NCBI GenBank assembly: GCA_963693315.1
Contig: OY856186.1
Span: 370,910,850-370,974,849 of the forward strand
Length of the DNA: 64,000 nucleotides
Source: Diogma glabrata
Lineage: Eukaryota; Arthropoda; Insecta; Diptera; Cylindrotomidae
Direction of reading: 5' to 3'
The notes beneath the pieces are model-generated. The model saw only the letters and a program-made list of their open reading frames with translations. It searched no databases and was not told the origin of the DNA. This document shows, one piece after another, positions 11,801 through 22,416 of this stretch. A program made the position numbers and the translations under genes. Within the stretch, counting starts at the first letter, position 1. Each line of letters starts with the position of its first letter.

Positions 11801-12230
11801 ATTACAGAAACCAATACTTTTCTTTCAGTTTTAGACACCAACGTTCAAATAACTCCCCCAGCTGAAGATACATCTATCACATCTCCATCCCAACTGTGAT
11901 AGCAGATGATTCTTCTGTGGAATTAACCGTTATTAATCTTTCGACAACCACAACGGAAAATAAACCGCAAATAACCATCCTCAAACGAGATCCAAGTAGC
12001 GTGATAACTCCACCTGTTCTGCCTTTTAAGTCACATAAGCAGCGACTTCAAGATTACTTAGCTGCCAGGTTCCGAATATTCATTGATGCCATTGAAAATA
12101 CCAAACCTCCATCGAGATCCACTCTTCGAATGCGTCGTTTCTGGGGTATTCGCAAATTATTTCGTTCTAAAACAATCTCTCAATTTTTACACTTTCAAAT
12201 GATCTAAGGTATCATGCCAAGGTTGAATTA

Positions 12231-12500
12231 TTGAATCAAACTCGGATTGGACTGCTGGACAGTGGAGCGTCTATCAGTGTCATCGGTGGTGCATTCGCAA
12301 AAGAAATGGTGCAAACTCCCCATCTTCTTACTCGCTCTACAGCCAAGATCAAAACTGCAGATGGTACCAGTCAAAAAGTTATTGGCTGTATTACTACTAA
12401 AGTTTCATTTAAGGGCCGTAGTAAGTCCCTTGATCTCTATGTCATCCCTTCTCTTACCCAGGATTTATATCTGGGTATTGATTTTTTTAAAACGTTCAAA
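12231..12500 (+). pseudogene. Gypsy aspartic protease domain
   Basis: GLLDSGASISVIGG carries the DSGA active-site motif of retroviral-type proteases near residue 8 of the open segment, followed by LYLGIDFFK, the usual second half (flap/ILG-type) region. It would cleave Gag-Pol. The frame runs on without a break into the N-terminal part of RT. Confidence 0.8.
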
Positions 12501-12599
12501 CTATTAGATCAAGTCCTTTTTTCATCTTCTTTATATTATTCTAGCGCATCAATTTCCACAAACCTTACTTCCGACGAAGATGAACATCTTCAGGATGCG

Positions 12600-13430
12600 A
12601 TTCAGCTTCTTCCGTCCGTAATAGGTTTAGCTAAAACAAATGTGCTTGAACACATCATTGATGTTGGCGACGCTGTCCCCATCAAACAAAGACACTATCC
12701 CATATCACCAGCAACAGAGAAAATGATGGGAGATGAGCTGGAACGTATGCTGGCGCTAGGTGTCATCGAAGAAAGTTCCAGTCCTTGATCCTCGCCAGTG
12801 GTCCTAGTACGAAAACCTGGTGAGGTTCGTTTATGTTTGGACTCCCGTAAGGTTAATGCAGATCCCCCTCCGCAAAGATGCATATCCCTTTCCACAAATT
12901 GATGGAATATTGAGTCGACTTCCACAAGCAAACTTCATCTTCAGCTTGGATTTAAAAGATGCCTTTTGGCAAATACCACTCGAAAAGTACTCACGTGAAA
13001 AAACAGCTTTCACTGTTCCTGGCCGGCCGTTGTATCAGTTCGTTCGAATGCCGTTTGGACTGTGCAACGCGCCCCAAACAATGACGAAATTAATGGATCA
13101 AGTCATCCCTCCCCATTTAAGGTCCTGGGTCTTTGTATATTTAGATGATCTTCTAATTGTTACTGACACCTTTTTAAACCATATGGATGTACTGAAAGAA
13201 GTCGCAAAGTGTCTAAGACATGCAAACTTGACGATCAATGTTGAGAAAAGTCATTTCTTAGTCCCGGAAGTTAAATACTTGGGATACGTAGTAGGTAGAG
13301 GTGCATTAAAAATCGATGAAGATAAAACCGCCGCAATTGCCGAGTTTCTCGTGCCAACCACGGTGAAACAGATAAGAAGATTTTTAGGCATGGCTGGTTA
13401 TTACCGTCGATTTATTTCTTTGCCTCATTA
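12600..13430 (+). pseudogene. Gypsy reverse transcriptase
   Basis: Motifs in order: GVIEESSSP then SSPVVLVRKPG (finger region), DAYPFPQIDGILSRL, SLDLKDAFWQIPL (first catalytic Asp), MPFGLCNAPQTM, and YLDDLL (catalytic Asp pair, at about 13140), then KYLGYVVG and RRFLGMAGYYRRF. The catalytic core is preserved, but a TGA at 12786 replaces a normally conserved Trp and a frameshift lies near 12870. It would copy element RNA into cDNA inside the particle. Confidence 0.9.
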
Positions 13431-14010
13431 ATGGCATCAATTTCGGATTTGTTAAAAAAATCTAAAAACAAATTAGTGTGGACTCCCGAAGCTGATGTGG
13501 CCTTTAACTCGTTAAAGAAAGCATCGACTTCAGCACCAGTTCTAGTGAGTCTAAACTATTCCGAGCCGTTTATCCTACAATGCGACGCGAGTAATGATGG
13601 TGTGGGCTGTGTCCTGGTACAAATGGACAAAGAGGGTATCGAACATCCTATAGCCTATATGTCCAAAAAACTGAACTCAGCTCAACGAAATTACTCCGTC
13701 AGCGAAAAGGAATGCCTTGCTGCAGTCCTAGGTATCAAGAAATTCCGCGCGTACATCTAGGGTCACTCTTTTAAGATCATTACTGATCACGCTTCTCTTA
13801 AGTGGTTAATGCAGCAGAAAGATCTGTCAGGTCGTCTGGTTCGATGGAGCTTGAAGCTGCAGAGATTCACTTTTGAGATTGAGCATCGGCGTGGTAAGCT
13901 AAACGTGGTTCCAGATGCTTTTTCGCGAATGTTCTCCATCGATTCGGTTACCGTGGACAAAAGTGATAATTTTAATCTTGATTTAAAATCCCCTGCTTTC
14001 CTCAGTGACA
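13431..14010 (+). pseudogene. Gypsy RNase H domain
   Basis: FILQCDASNDGVG and YSVSEKECLAAV are the first catalytic Asp and Glu blocks. TAG at 13758 interrupts, then KIITDHASLKWL and RRGKLNVVPDAFSRM complete the domain. It would degrade RNA in the RNA-DNA hybrid. A frame change at about 13430 separates it from RT. Confidence 0.85.
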
Positions 14011-15215
14011 ATTACCATAAATTGGTAAAGATAGTCACTGACTGTAATGGTTCTCTTCCCAATTTACGCACGTCCGATGGACTAGTGTACAAAAAACTTA
14101 ATTTCTCACCGAGTGATGTTACACCGGAAGGTGAACATTGGAAATTGTGGATTCCTGAAGAGTTGACGACCAAGTTGATTTCCCAGACCCATAATCCTCC
14201 TACCTCTGCACATGGTGGTGTTGCGACAACATTGTATGATCTACGTCGATTCTATTTTTGGCCCCGGATGGCCACACAAATTAAATCCTTTGTCTCTCAA
14301 TGTGACGTTTGTAGAACTGCCAAAGCACCTAACACCGTGCTTCATGCTCCTATGGTAACGTCATTTAAATCTGAAAGACTCGGCCAACGGTTATACATTT
14401 ATATAATCGGTCCTTACCCCGAACTAAGTCCGGTCATATAGCAATTTTGATTGTCTTAGACCATCTCACTAAGTTCCCGTTCCTTTTTCCCTTACGGAAA
14501 CTCACCGCCGAGCCAATATGCAGACTGCTAGAAACTAATGTGTTCCATGTTTTTGGTTGTCCCGAAACAATTGTCTCAGACAATGGGTCGCAGTTTAAAT
14601 CTAAAATGTTTGAAATCTTTCTCTCAAGGTATGGGGTCAACCATACCTTTACAGCTTTATACTCCCCTCAAGCTGACGCATCCGAGCGAGTGAACAGAAG
14701 TGTCATCGCTGGATTACGTGCATACTTGATCGAAGACCATACTCGGTGCGACATGCATCTTAGTGAGATTTGTTTGTGCTCTTCGATGTTCTGTACATCA
14801 AATTTTAGGTTGTTCTCCCTTTTATGTCACCTTTGGGCTACCCATGATCATTCATGGTACGTCCTATTCTTTACTCCGACGCTTGAATTGTTTGGACGAG
14901 AGTGGGAAAACCCTTGATCGTTCAGATCAATTATCAAAGATTCGCACCCGAATTCAAGAGCTGACCACTGAAGCCTTTGTGCAAAACGCAGCTCGCTACA
15001 ATTTGCGTGCCCGGAAGCGTGCTTTCGTACCCGGTGATATCGTCTTTCATCGACACTTTGTTTTAAGTGACGCCGGAAATCATCTAAGTGCCAAATTATC
15101 CCCCAAATTTGTTAAAGCCAAAGTTATCCGGTTGGTTGGTAACGCTTCATACGAACTGGAGGACCTTATTTCCCAACGACGTGAAATATACCATTCCAAA
15201 GACGTGCGTCAATAG
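14010..15215 (+). pseudogene. Gypsy integrase
   Basis: A zinc-binding N-terminus (HGGVATTLYDLRRFYFWP, then CDVC) is followed by the core. The usual first catalytic Asp before the GPYP motif appears to be replaced (LYIYIIGPYPEL). The second block is TIVSDNGSQF and the third QADASERVNRS. The C-terminal part (RAFVPGDIVFHRH, LSPKFVKAKVI) is the DNA-binding tail. Frameshifts lie near 14432 and 14770. The lost Asp and the frameshifts make it inactive. Confidence 0.85.
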
Positions 15216-15342
15216 ATACCATCTTTCCTCTAGTCTAGTCTTTCCTCTAGTACTCATTGACTTCCTACAATCCAAAAAATCCTGTTTTCTGTATATTGGT
15301 TTTCTTGTCTTCATCTAGTTTTCGGCCATATTTTTGTGTCTA

Positions 15343-15565
15343 GCCCAGCTAGCTCAGTCGGTAGAGCCTGAGAGTCTTTCTCGGGGTTTGGGTTCGAGCC
15401 TAGCTCCCACTTCATTCCTTAATTTCTCTTATGATTCTCAGGACGAATGTAGTCAGCCGGACTTCCCCCTTTCGTCCTGTCCTGTAATGGGCAAGATTTT
15501 AAATTTTAGGTGTACTTACATTTTCCATCCTATAGTAATATACTATAGATCTTAATTTTTCATTC
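15343..15565 (+). mobile_element. tRNA-derived SINE, copy 1
   Basis: The head reads GCCCAGCTAGCTCAGTCGGT then AGAGCC (Pol III box A form) and GGGTTCGAGCC (box B form), so it derives from a tRNA. The body includes GATTCTCAGGACGAATG, CTTTCGTCCTG, CCTGTAATGGGCAAG and ACTATAG. The same body recurs at 58957-59205 and, 5'-truncated, at 29768-29935. Transcription would be by RNA polymerase III from the internal promoter. Mobility would depend on a LINE partner. Confidence 0.75.
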
Positions 15566-17880
15566 ACTTTTTAACCGCTTTGTGTAACCACACAACTGGT
15601 TAAACATTCCAATGTACATCCACCACTTCCGTTATTAACTTAGTTTTTGTTAATTTTCAATATTTTTTTACCGAATTATGGAAAAACAAATTGTATAAAA
15701 TGAGAAATTACAAGAACAGAAATTACAAGAAAGAAGATACCCAAGGTCAGTTAAAAGAAAATTTATGCTTACTAGGTATTTTTCACTTTAGCTCGTGCTA
15801 AAATGTAAAAAAATTAATCAATTGGTATTAGAACTTCGGTTTAAAAAGTTCGTTTTGGAAAATTTGAGGAAATCGGTATGGAGTTGGTGGTTGAGAGTTG
15901 AACGGACAGTCAGTTTTGGGGATATGGAGTGCAGTGGAATCATTAGTTTATTTTTTTTGGACGAAGAGTTATTTTGTGTTTGTTTAATTTTGTTGATTAG
16001 TAATTATGTAGTGATTTCATAAAATACCAAAAACCAACAAATTTGGAGTTGGTTCATTCAATAAATTTATGCATCTATATAACAATGAACAGAAATTGTC
16101 TATAAAAATTGATTATAGTTATTTTTTTTTAACAAAAAAGTTCTTAATATGGAAGATTGTAAACAGAAGAAAAAGCGAATAAAAAAAATTAATATAATGT
16201 GAAACCAAAAAAAAATGAATTAATTAACCAATTGTATTTCAATCTGTGAGAAGTGTTTGATCGGAAAAAGTAAGTTACATCAACAAAATATAGTGAAGAC
16301 AAGGTAAACAAGTCTTGTGGTGGTTTTCTAAATATAATTTGTACTATATATAATAGAAATTAAAAAAAAAAACAATAAAAAAATGTACCAGTCCAGGAAT
16401 TGAACTCACGATCTACAGAACATCAGTCGAGCGCGATATCCACATCGCAATTTCAAACGTTAAGAAATCATGGATGTGTTTCATATTTAAAAATATTTTG
16501 CTGTTTTAAAAATTGATGATGCGAATATATAGATTTTGCTCCATAGAAAATTTTACAACGCGGCTAAAGAAGTTTTCACTTCAAAAAACCAGAAAACCAA
16601 AACCTTCATCTCACTAAATGATTTAATAAGAGCTAATTAGAACCCGATCTGAACCCTAAACAAACCCAAATTTAGAATAAAGCAATATTTTCAAAATATT
16701 TCCTATAACTTCCCAAAAACAATGTTGAAAATCATAAACAATGTTTTGTTTTCACCTCAAGCCTTAGCATATTTTATTTTTATTGCCTATTTCAGTTATC
16801 CCCCCTTCGTAACAACAAAATTAAATTGAAACAAGAAAATAAATTGACAAAAAAAAAATATATATAAAGTCACGTTTATAACATTCCATATTTATGGCAA
16901 CTGGCCAAAATAAAACGTTAAAAATGAAAAAGAAAATAGAAAATTGATCCACTCCGCGTGACTAACTAGCAACAATAGCATCATGATGACGATCCACGTG
17001 AGATTTCTCTTGAAAATTTGAAAACTAAATGAAAATTTAGAAAAATATATATATTTCCTATGCGTAGACAGACGATTGTTTTCGGGAAAAAAAGAAAGAA
17101 AATAAACCACTTGTAGAAGTTTTGATAAAAGTTTTAAGGAAAATAAAATTAATTAAAATGAAGAAAATAAGATTTCATTTAAGGGTGTATTTTCACTTCG
17201 TTTTTATTTCGAAATAAAAAGGTCTTTCGTTCAGATTCTTATGGTATAAAAGTCGATTATTTTTAGAGCATAATTGACAAAAAAGCAAAGTTGAATAAAA
17301 TTTATAAAAAAAATTTTCTGATTTCAGTTTAAAATGTTAACTGTATCTAAGATAAACTCGACAACGAAATTAGAACGAATAAATGTTTATTTTCGAAAAA
17401 GCACAATTTTATTTCAAAGTAACTAGCGTAAAACATAGTTCATTTCGACGGACGTACAATCGACGTACAATCAATTCAAATTAAACGACAATCGTTGTAC
17501 AAGAAGAAAGAAACGGAAGCCAGTCAATGGTTGGTGGGATTAAATTCTTTGAAATACCATCATCTTCATTTTTAGCTTGGTTCTTAAAAAATATACTATT
17601 GTACAAATGTTATGATAAATATGGCGGGCTTAATCTAGGTTTTAATTTTTTTATTAATATTTTGCTGGGTAAGATTTACTATTTCGAAGAATGAAAAATA
17701 TTGTTCAGGTGTTTATGCAAGCTCTATTAAGATAGCGGGCTAAAAATGTAGGCTGTTGAAGTAATTATTGTGGTCTATATTAAAATATCAAGTTATCCTT
17801 TCATATTTAACATATTGTTTATTGTATTTTTGCATTCTATTAAAAATCTTTCCATCAGACAGTCGTCTTTTAAATCTAAT
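15566..17880. other. AT-rich DNA without a recognisable gene
   Basis: Open frames here (15795-16022 plus, 16892-17110 minus) have no family features and look compositional. Part of the right-hand side may be the copia 5' LTR, which should end just before the primer binding site at 17881, but I cannot define its start. Confidence 0.5.
16385..16460 (-). other. Degenerate tRNA-like segment
   Basis: On the minus strand the text contains GATATCGCGCTCGACTGATG and then GTGAGTTCAATTCCTGG, which resembles the anticodon-arm and T-arm (box B) parts of a tRNA. The T-stem does not pair well. It may be a tRNA pseudogene or the head of an old SINE. Weak call. Confidence 0.3.
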
Positions 17881-17895
17881 AGGTTATAGGCCCAG
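17881..17895 (+). promoter_or_regulatory. Copia primer binding site (initiator-Met tRNA, anticodon arm)
   Basis: AGGTTATAGGCCCAG is one base away from the complement of the tRNA-iMet anticodon stem-loop (CTGGGCCCATAACC). Copia elements prime from a half-molecule of this tRNA. It sits 72 bp before the gag start, as expected just inside the 5' LTR. Confidence 0.55.
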
Positions 17896-17966
17896 GCACG
17901 AGTAGGTGCACTGCTTGGATTAGAATAGATATTTTGAAAGATTTTTAAGCCGCTAAACATTAAGGA

Positions 17967-18429
17967 ATGGATTTAGCAAAGCATATCAAACCATTGACGG
18001 ATGAGTCAGATTGGCCAATTTGAAAGAGGAAAATTAGGGACCTGCTTGACTATCACGATGGAGCTTTAGATGTAGTAGATGGGAAGTTACAAAAACCAGA
18101 ACGGCAGCACAATTGAAGGGTTTTAAAGAAAAGGCCGATTTCTAGCGTAAGGCAAATAGCTATGCAAAATCAATGATAACAACCTCTATTACTGACGAGG
18201 TTTATCAAAAAGTAATGGACAAATACAGCATGTGAGACTTGGGAAGCGTTGAAAAAGCAGTTTGAAGCCACTTCAAAGGATCAACTTTTCAAAATCTGCA
18301 CAGATTTCTTTGCTTTTTGTTGGGTGCCAGGCCAGGATGTTACGACACACATTGCTATTTTAAGGAGATTGAATTTGAATTAAACAGCGGACTTAAGGCA
18401 AAAGATGAAAATGAATTACTCGATCTTAT
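17967..18429 (+). pseudogene. Copia gag, N-terminal half
   Basis: From the ATG at 17967: DLAKHIKPLTDESDWPI, a TGA where Trp is expected, then KRKIRDLLDYHD, followed by CETWEALKKQFE and VTTHIAILRRL, the Ty1/copia gag (UBN2-type) pattern. Several stops and shifts follow. Sequence identity with copia ends at 18429/18430, where the neighbouring DNA is the inverted end of the integrase. The segment from about 18333 to 18429 is duplicated in inverted orientation at 21279-21384. Confidence 0.75.
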
Positions 18430-18430
18430 G

Positions 18431-19030
18431 TCAGTCGTGGAACTGCACATCTCTTGATAATATGACATTGTTCTCGGTCTTCATATAAATTCGGTAGCGC
18501 TCATCACCATCGTATCTAACAAGAAAACCTTTCACAGCCTTTTCGTCCATCTTCTTACGTTTTTGCTTTGGTACGTGAATGTAACAGACAAAACCAATGA
18601 TGCGCAAATGCTTAATTGTTGGCTTCTTACCCATCCAGAATTCAAGACTAATACCTTCAACTGAAGACTCGGCAGTTCTATTCAGAACATAAATAGCTGA
18701 ATTGACAAGCTCTGCCCAAATTGCTTCCGGAAATTTAGCTTTTTTATTTAAATACTTAAAAGTTCGAGCCATTTCTACAATAGTGCGGTTGTCTCTCTCA
18801 CTTCCACCATTTTGCTCAGGAGCATATGACGCTGTCAGCCTCTGAGTGATTCCATTTTTCTGCAAAATTTCTTTGACATCAAATTTCTTTGACATTATCG
18901 ATCTCACCACCATTATCACTCAATAATTCTTGTATGGAGTGACCTTGCATCCTAGCATGAGCTAGCATCTGCTTCAAAACAAGCTTAACATCGGACTTTT
19001 CTTTAATAACACTGTTCGACAAATGGTAAG
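18431..19030 (-). pseudogene. Copia integrase, core and C-terminal part (inverted)
   Basis: On the minus strand: SDVKLVLKQMLAH and IQELLSDNGGE (catalytic Asp block), then ITQRLTASYAPEQNGGSERD (catalytic Glu), then FPEAIWAELVNSAIYVLNRT and HLRIIGFVCYIHVP, ending VILSRDVQFHD at the junction stop. This is the usual Ty1/copia integrase followed by the short linker to RT. It lies opposite in strand to both the gag N-terminus and the RT, because the middle of the element is inverted. Confidence 0.85.
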
Positions 19031-20160
19031 GGTCTGTGATCCACTGGGGTTCTGACTACCGGTAAAAGTTATATCGGCAAAAAAAAGTTATACGTATCCC
19101 GGCGTTTCACTGAGTCACGTCTAGGAATCGAGATATATCGATTTGAAGTTAGCATGTATCATATAGGGGAAATAGTCACGTTTTGGGGACATAACTCGAG
19201 AGCGACTAGTCATATTTTACTGAAACAAATTTATGGAAATTAAAAATTACAATTCTTTTAATCTACTAATACACTATTTCCTTACACAATCAACAGTTTC
19301 GCAGTTATAAATAAATTTATGAAGAAAAAAAATAATTTTTTGCCAAAAAAGTAAAAAAATTGTATTTAAAAAAATCATGAAAAATTCAAAACGGAAAAAA
19401 GTGTCAAGTCTTATTACTTTGACGTAAAGTCACATAATCTGTGCACAAAACGAGACATAGATCATGAAAATCGATGAACGCATTTAGCTTTTATTCACAA
19501 TTAACTAAAGGTATCTCATTTTGACAAGAATATTGATTTTTCATAGAAATTTTTTTTTAATATGTTTGCTGGAATAAAGTCCAAAATTTATTGTTTTAAA
19601 TGTATTTGGACATGTGTCTATGTGTCTTTGTGCATTAATTTAATTTTTTTTTTACTTTTTTATATATTATTTTCTATTTTTTATTTTTTTATTTTTTTAT
19701 TTTTTATTTATTTATTTTATTTTATTATTTTTAGTATAATTTTATTTTATATTTTTATTATATTTTATCATATTTTATTATATTATTATTATTATTTATT
19801 ATTGTTATTATTGTTTACTATTATTATTATTTATTACCATTATTATTTATTATTATTATTATTTATTATTATTTACTACTATTATTATTATTATTTATTA
19901 TTCATTGTTTGTTATTAATATTTATTAGTTATTATTATTTTTTATTGTTTATTTATTATTTATTTATTATTTGTTTATTATTTATTTTATTTATTAAATT
20001 TTTTTTATTTTTTTTTATATTTTTATTATATTTTTAGTATATTTTTGTTTTATTATTTTTTTATTTTACTTTATTATTTTTATTTCATTTATTTATTTAT
20101 TTTATTTTTTTTTTTATTTCTTATTTATTTAATTTTAATTTGCTTATTTTTCGTTACTTT
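19031..20160. other. About 1.1-kb insertion splitting the copia integrase, with a long TTA-rich simple repeat
   Basis: Copia integrase reading on the minus strand stops after KDSYTKLYY (about 20170) and resumes with SNSVIKEKSDV (about 19025). The DNA between is foreign. 19030-19560 is anonymous, and 19640-20110 is low-complexity T-rich DNA made of TTA, TTTA and TTAT runs. I could not define terminal repeats or a target duplication. Open frame 19562-19918 is just the simple repeat translated. Confidence 0.6.
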
Positions 20161-20670
20161 TTCAGTATAGTATAATTTTGTGTAACTATCTTTGAACACT
20201 ACTAAATATCGTGCCTTCTTTAATGATTCGGCAAAGGGCCCACAAACATCAGTTGACATTAGTTCTCCAGGACTACATACCTTTTTTCTTGTACAAAAAG
20301 GCATCCTATGGGACTTTCCGTAAATACATGGTTCACAAATACTTCTATCCAGCTTAACGTTGATGCCTAGTTCAATCTGCAACTTTTCTTTGACATGACG
20401 TTTGTCTTGATGACCCCATCTTTCATGATATAGTTATAATGTCAACTGATCTACAACAGCTACGTTTACTTCAGAACGTTCGGAACGCATCGGCCTAATG
20501 ACTGCCTTAAACAAAGACCCAGACACTTTTTGGACCCCGTATAACACTGTTTTATCATCAACATCTAGCCAACACTTTGTAGGAGTAGACCTAAATAAGC
20601 TCTTAGGATTTCTATCTTGAGCAGCTAGCACAGAAAATAAATTACGTGAAATATCTAGAACATACCACAC
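20125..20670 (-). pseudogene. Copia GAG-pre-integrase and integrase N-terminus (inverted)
   Basis: Minus strand: LDISRNLFSVLAAQ then LFKAV, followed by CEPCIYGKSHRMPF (zinc-binding HHCC-type region), GELMSTDVCGPF (first catalytic Asp block) and YLVVFKDSYTKLYY. It is continuous with the integrase core at 18431-19030 if the 19031-20160 insertion is ignored. Frame changes lie near 20390-20430 and 20680. Confidence 0.8.
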
Positions 20671-20679
20671 ATCTTCTAG

Positions 20680-21384
20680 CTAGGGTAAACGTCTCACCAT
20701 TCTGATTTATAATTACAATTGAACCTGTTCCATTTGCCTCGAGAGTTTCTCTTCCAGCTGCTTTGTTACTACTTGGTTTGCTGAAAACTTGAAAATTCAC
20801 AAACCAGTCCGGACATTTAGTAATGTGCCTTGTTGCTCCGTTGTCAATTCACCAGTCTGTAGAATTAGACTCAGCCAGATTCACCTCATTGCAAATTGTT
20901 ACAAGAGACATGCTAGTATCAGTTACATTGCTCTGAACGTTACCTGAAGATCTGTTCTTGTTTGGTCTTCCATCAGATATCCATTTCCTGCACTCCTTGA
21001 CCCAATGACCTCTTTTCTTGCAATAATTACAACGGTCATCTTTATTGGACTTGCTTTTGTTCTTAGATGTACCCTCTTGCCTCTTTTTCCCTGGTCTTGC
21101 TACTAGCGCCTCTTGAGCTAATTTCTCACTGTCATTTCGTTTGAAGTTTCTTTCGAACGTAGAAAGCTGCATAGTTAACTCATCAAGAGTCGGTTCATTA
21201 TCTTTTGATAACATCATCCAGCTTGAGCGAAACATTTCATAACTGCTTGGAAAAATGTGCAAGGTTTTGTAGACTAACATAAGATCGGGTAATTCATTTT
21301 CATCTTTTGCCTTAAGTCCGCTGTTCAATTCAACGCACAATCTCCTTAAAATGGCAATGTGTGTCGAAACATCCTGGCCTGGCA
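20680..21384 (-). pseudogene. Copia gag C-terminal half and protease (inverted)
   Basis: Minus strand: PGQDVSTHIAILRR and LKAKDENELPDLM (the part duplicated at 18333-18429), then LDELTMQLSTFE, a CCHC zinc knuckle CNYCKKRGHWVKEC, and the protease start at 20849 where a TGA stands in the DW(W)IDNGATRH active-site region. LEANGTGSIVI and similar protease sequence follow. The strand is opposite to the flanking copia parts. Confidence 0.85.
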
Positions 21385-22416
21385 GATGTGCAGTTAGGCG
21401 AGCAAAATCTGGATTGTGAAGACAAACTTATGCTACTATTTCAAAGCTATGAACTAGAGAGTGTGTTTCCTGAAGAAGAAACTGCAGATGAAGACACAAC
21501 GCTTACTGATGACCGAAGTGATGATGACAATGAATCTGGATTGGACTCTGAAGTAGAAAGCGAGGAAGAGTCGCCAAAGCCAAATCTGAGAGATCGCACT
21601 AAGTTGAAAATGCCAGAACGTCTTAATTCGTATGTTTTTTCTGCAGAAGAATTTGTTAGTGAAATAGACAATCCTAAATGTTTCCAAGATGCAATTAGCC
21701 GCAACCAAAGGGTTAGCTGGACAGAGGCAATGTGCAGTGAAATTTCTTTACTTAATGATAACCAAACTTGATATCTGACATTCTTGCCGAAAGGAACTAA
21801 AGCTATTCCATGTAAGTAGGTTTTTCGTTTAAAAACTAATCCTGATGGCAGCATAGACAAGTTTAAAGCTAGACTCGTCATAAAAGGCTTTAGTCAACGA
21901 CCGGGCATTGACTACAATCAAACATTTAGTCCAGTAGCGAAGATGGAAACTGTCCCATCCATTTTAAGTATTGCAGCAAGTGAGCAGATGCATGTCATGC
22001 AATTTGATGTATCTATAGCGTTTTTTTTTGGAAAGCTTGATGAGGTAATTAACATGAAGCAACCAGAACGACTTGAAGATGGCAGCCATAAAGTTTGTCA
22101 GCTGAAGAGAAGTTTGTACGGACTTAAGCAAGCTCCTAGATGCTGGAACAAATGTTTTGGATGTTTTCTTTCGAAATTAGGATTTAGAGCTTGCAAGGCT
22201 GATTCATGTTTGTATATTCGTGAGAAAAACGGAAAGAAGCTAATCTTGGTGCTTTATGTTGATGATGGGCTAGTAGCAGCAAATAATCTGACAGATTTAG
22301 AAATTTTCACGGAGGAGCTTAAAGCTGAGTTCAAGATTGTCTTGAAGAAAGCTGACTATTTTTTGGGTCTTGAAATCGAGGTGGCAGATACGCATATCAA
22401 AATGAGTCAAAAGTCG
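21385..22416 (+). pseudogene. Copia reverse transcriptase
   Basis: One frame runs from DVQLGEQNLDCEDKLM through an acidic linker, PNLRDRTKLKMPERL, SWTEAMCSEISLL, KARLVIKGFSQRPGIDYNQT, MQFDVSIAFFFGKLDE (first catalytic Asp), SLYGLKQAPRCW, and LVLYVDDGLVA (catalytic Asp pair, about 22250), to FLGLEIEV. TGA at 21769 and TAG at about 21809 fall where Trp is expected. RNase H is absent: the element is cut at 22416 by the foldback repeat that follows. Confidence 0.9.

Larger units (their letters stand above)
11140..15215 (+). mobile_element. Ty3/gypsy LTR retrotransposon body, decayed
   Basis: Gag, protease, RT, RNase H and integrase follow in Ty3/gypsy order on the plus strand and are listed below. 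At least three in-frame stops (11376 TAA, 12786 TGA, 13758 TAG) and about four frameshifts disable it. No convincing LTR or primer binding site was found on either side, so the ends are only the limits of recognisable coding sequence. A SINE lies about 130 bp downstream. Confidence 0.85.

Noticed and set aside
15343..15412. Functional tRNA gene at the SINE head
   Set aside because: Box A and box B are good, but the SINE body follows directly, and the same head-body fusion recurs at 58957. It is a SINE.
16385..16460. Functional tRNA gene on the minus strand
   Set aside because: The T-stem does not base-pair and no acceptor stem is visible, so at most it is a tRNA pseudogene or SINE head.
19562..19918. 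118-residue open frame rich in Tyr, Leu, Ile and Phe
   Set aside because: It is a translation of a TTA/TTTA simple repeat and has no codon or domain signal.
21447..21881. 144-residue minus-strand frame opposite the copia RT
   Set aside because: It is the shadow of the acidic linker and RT coding sequence on the plus strand.
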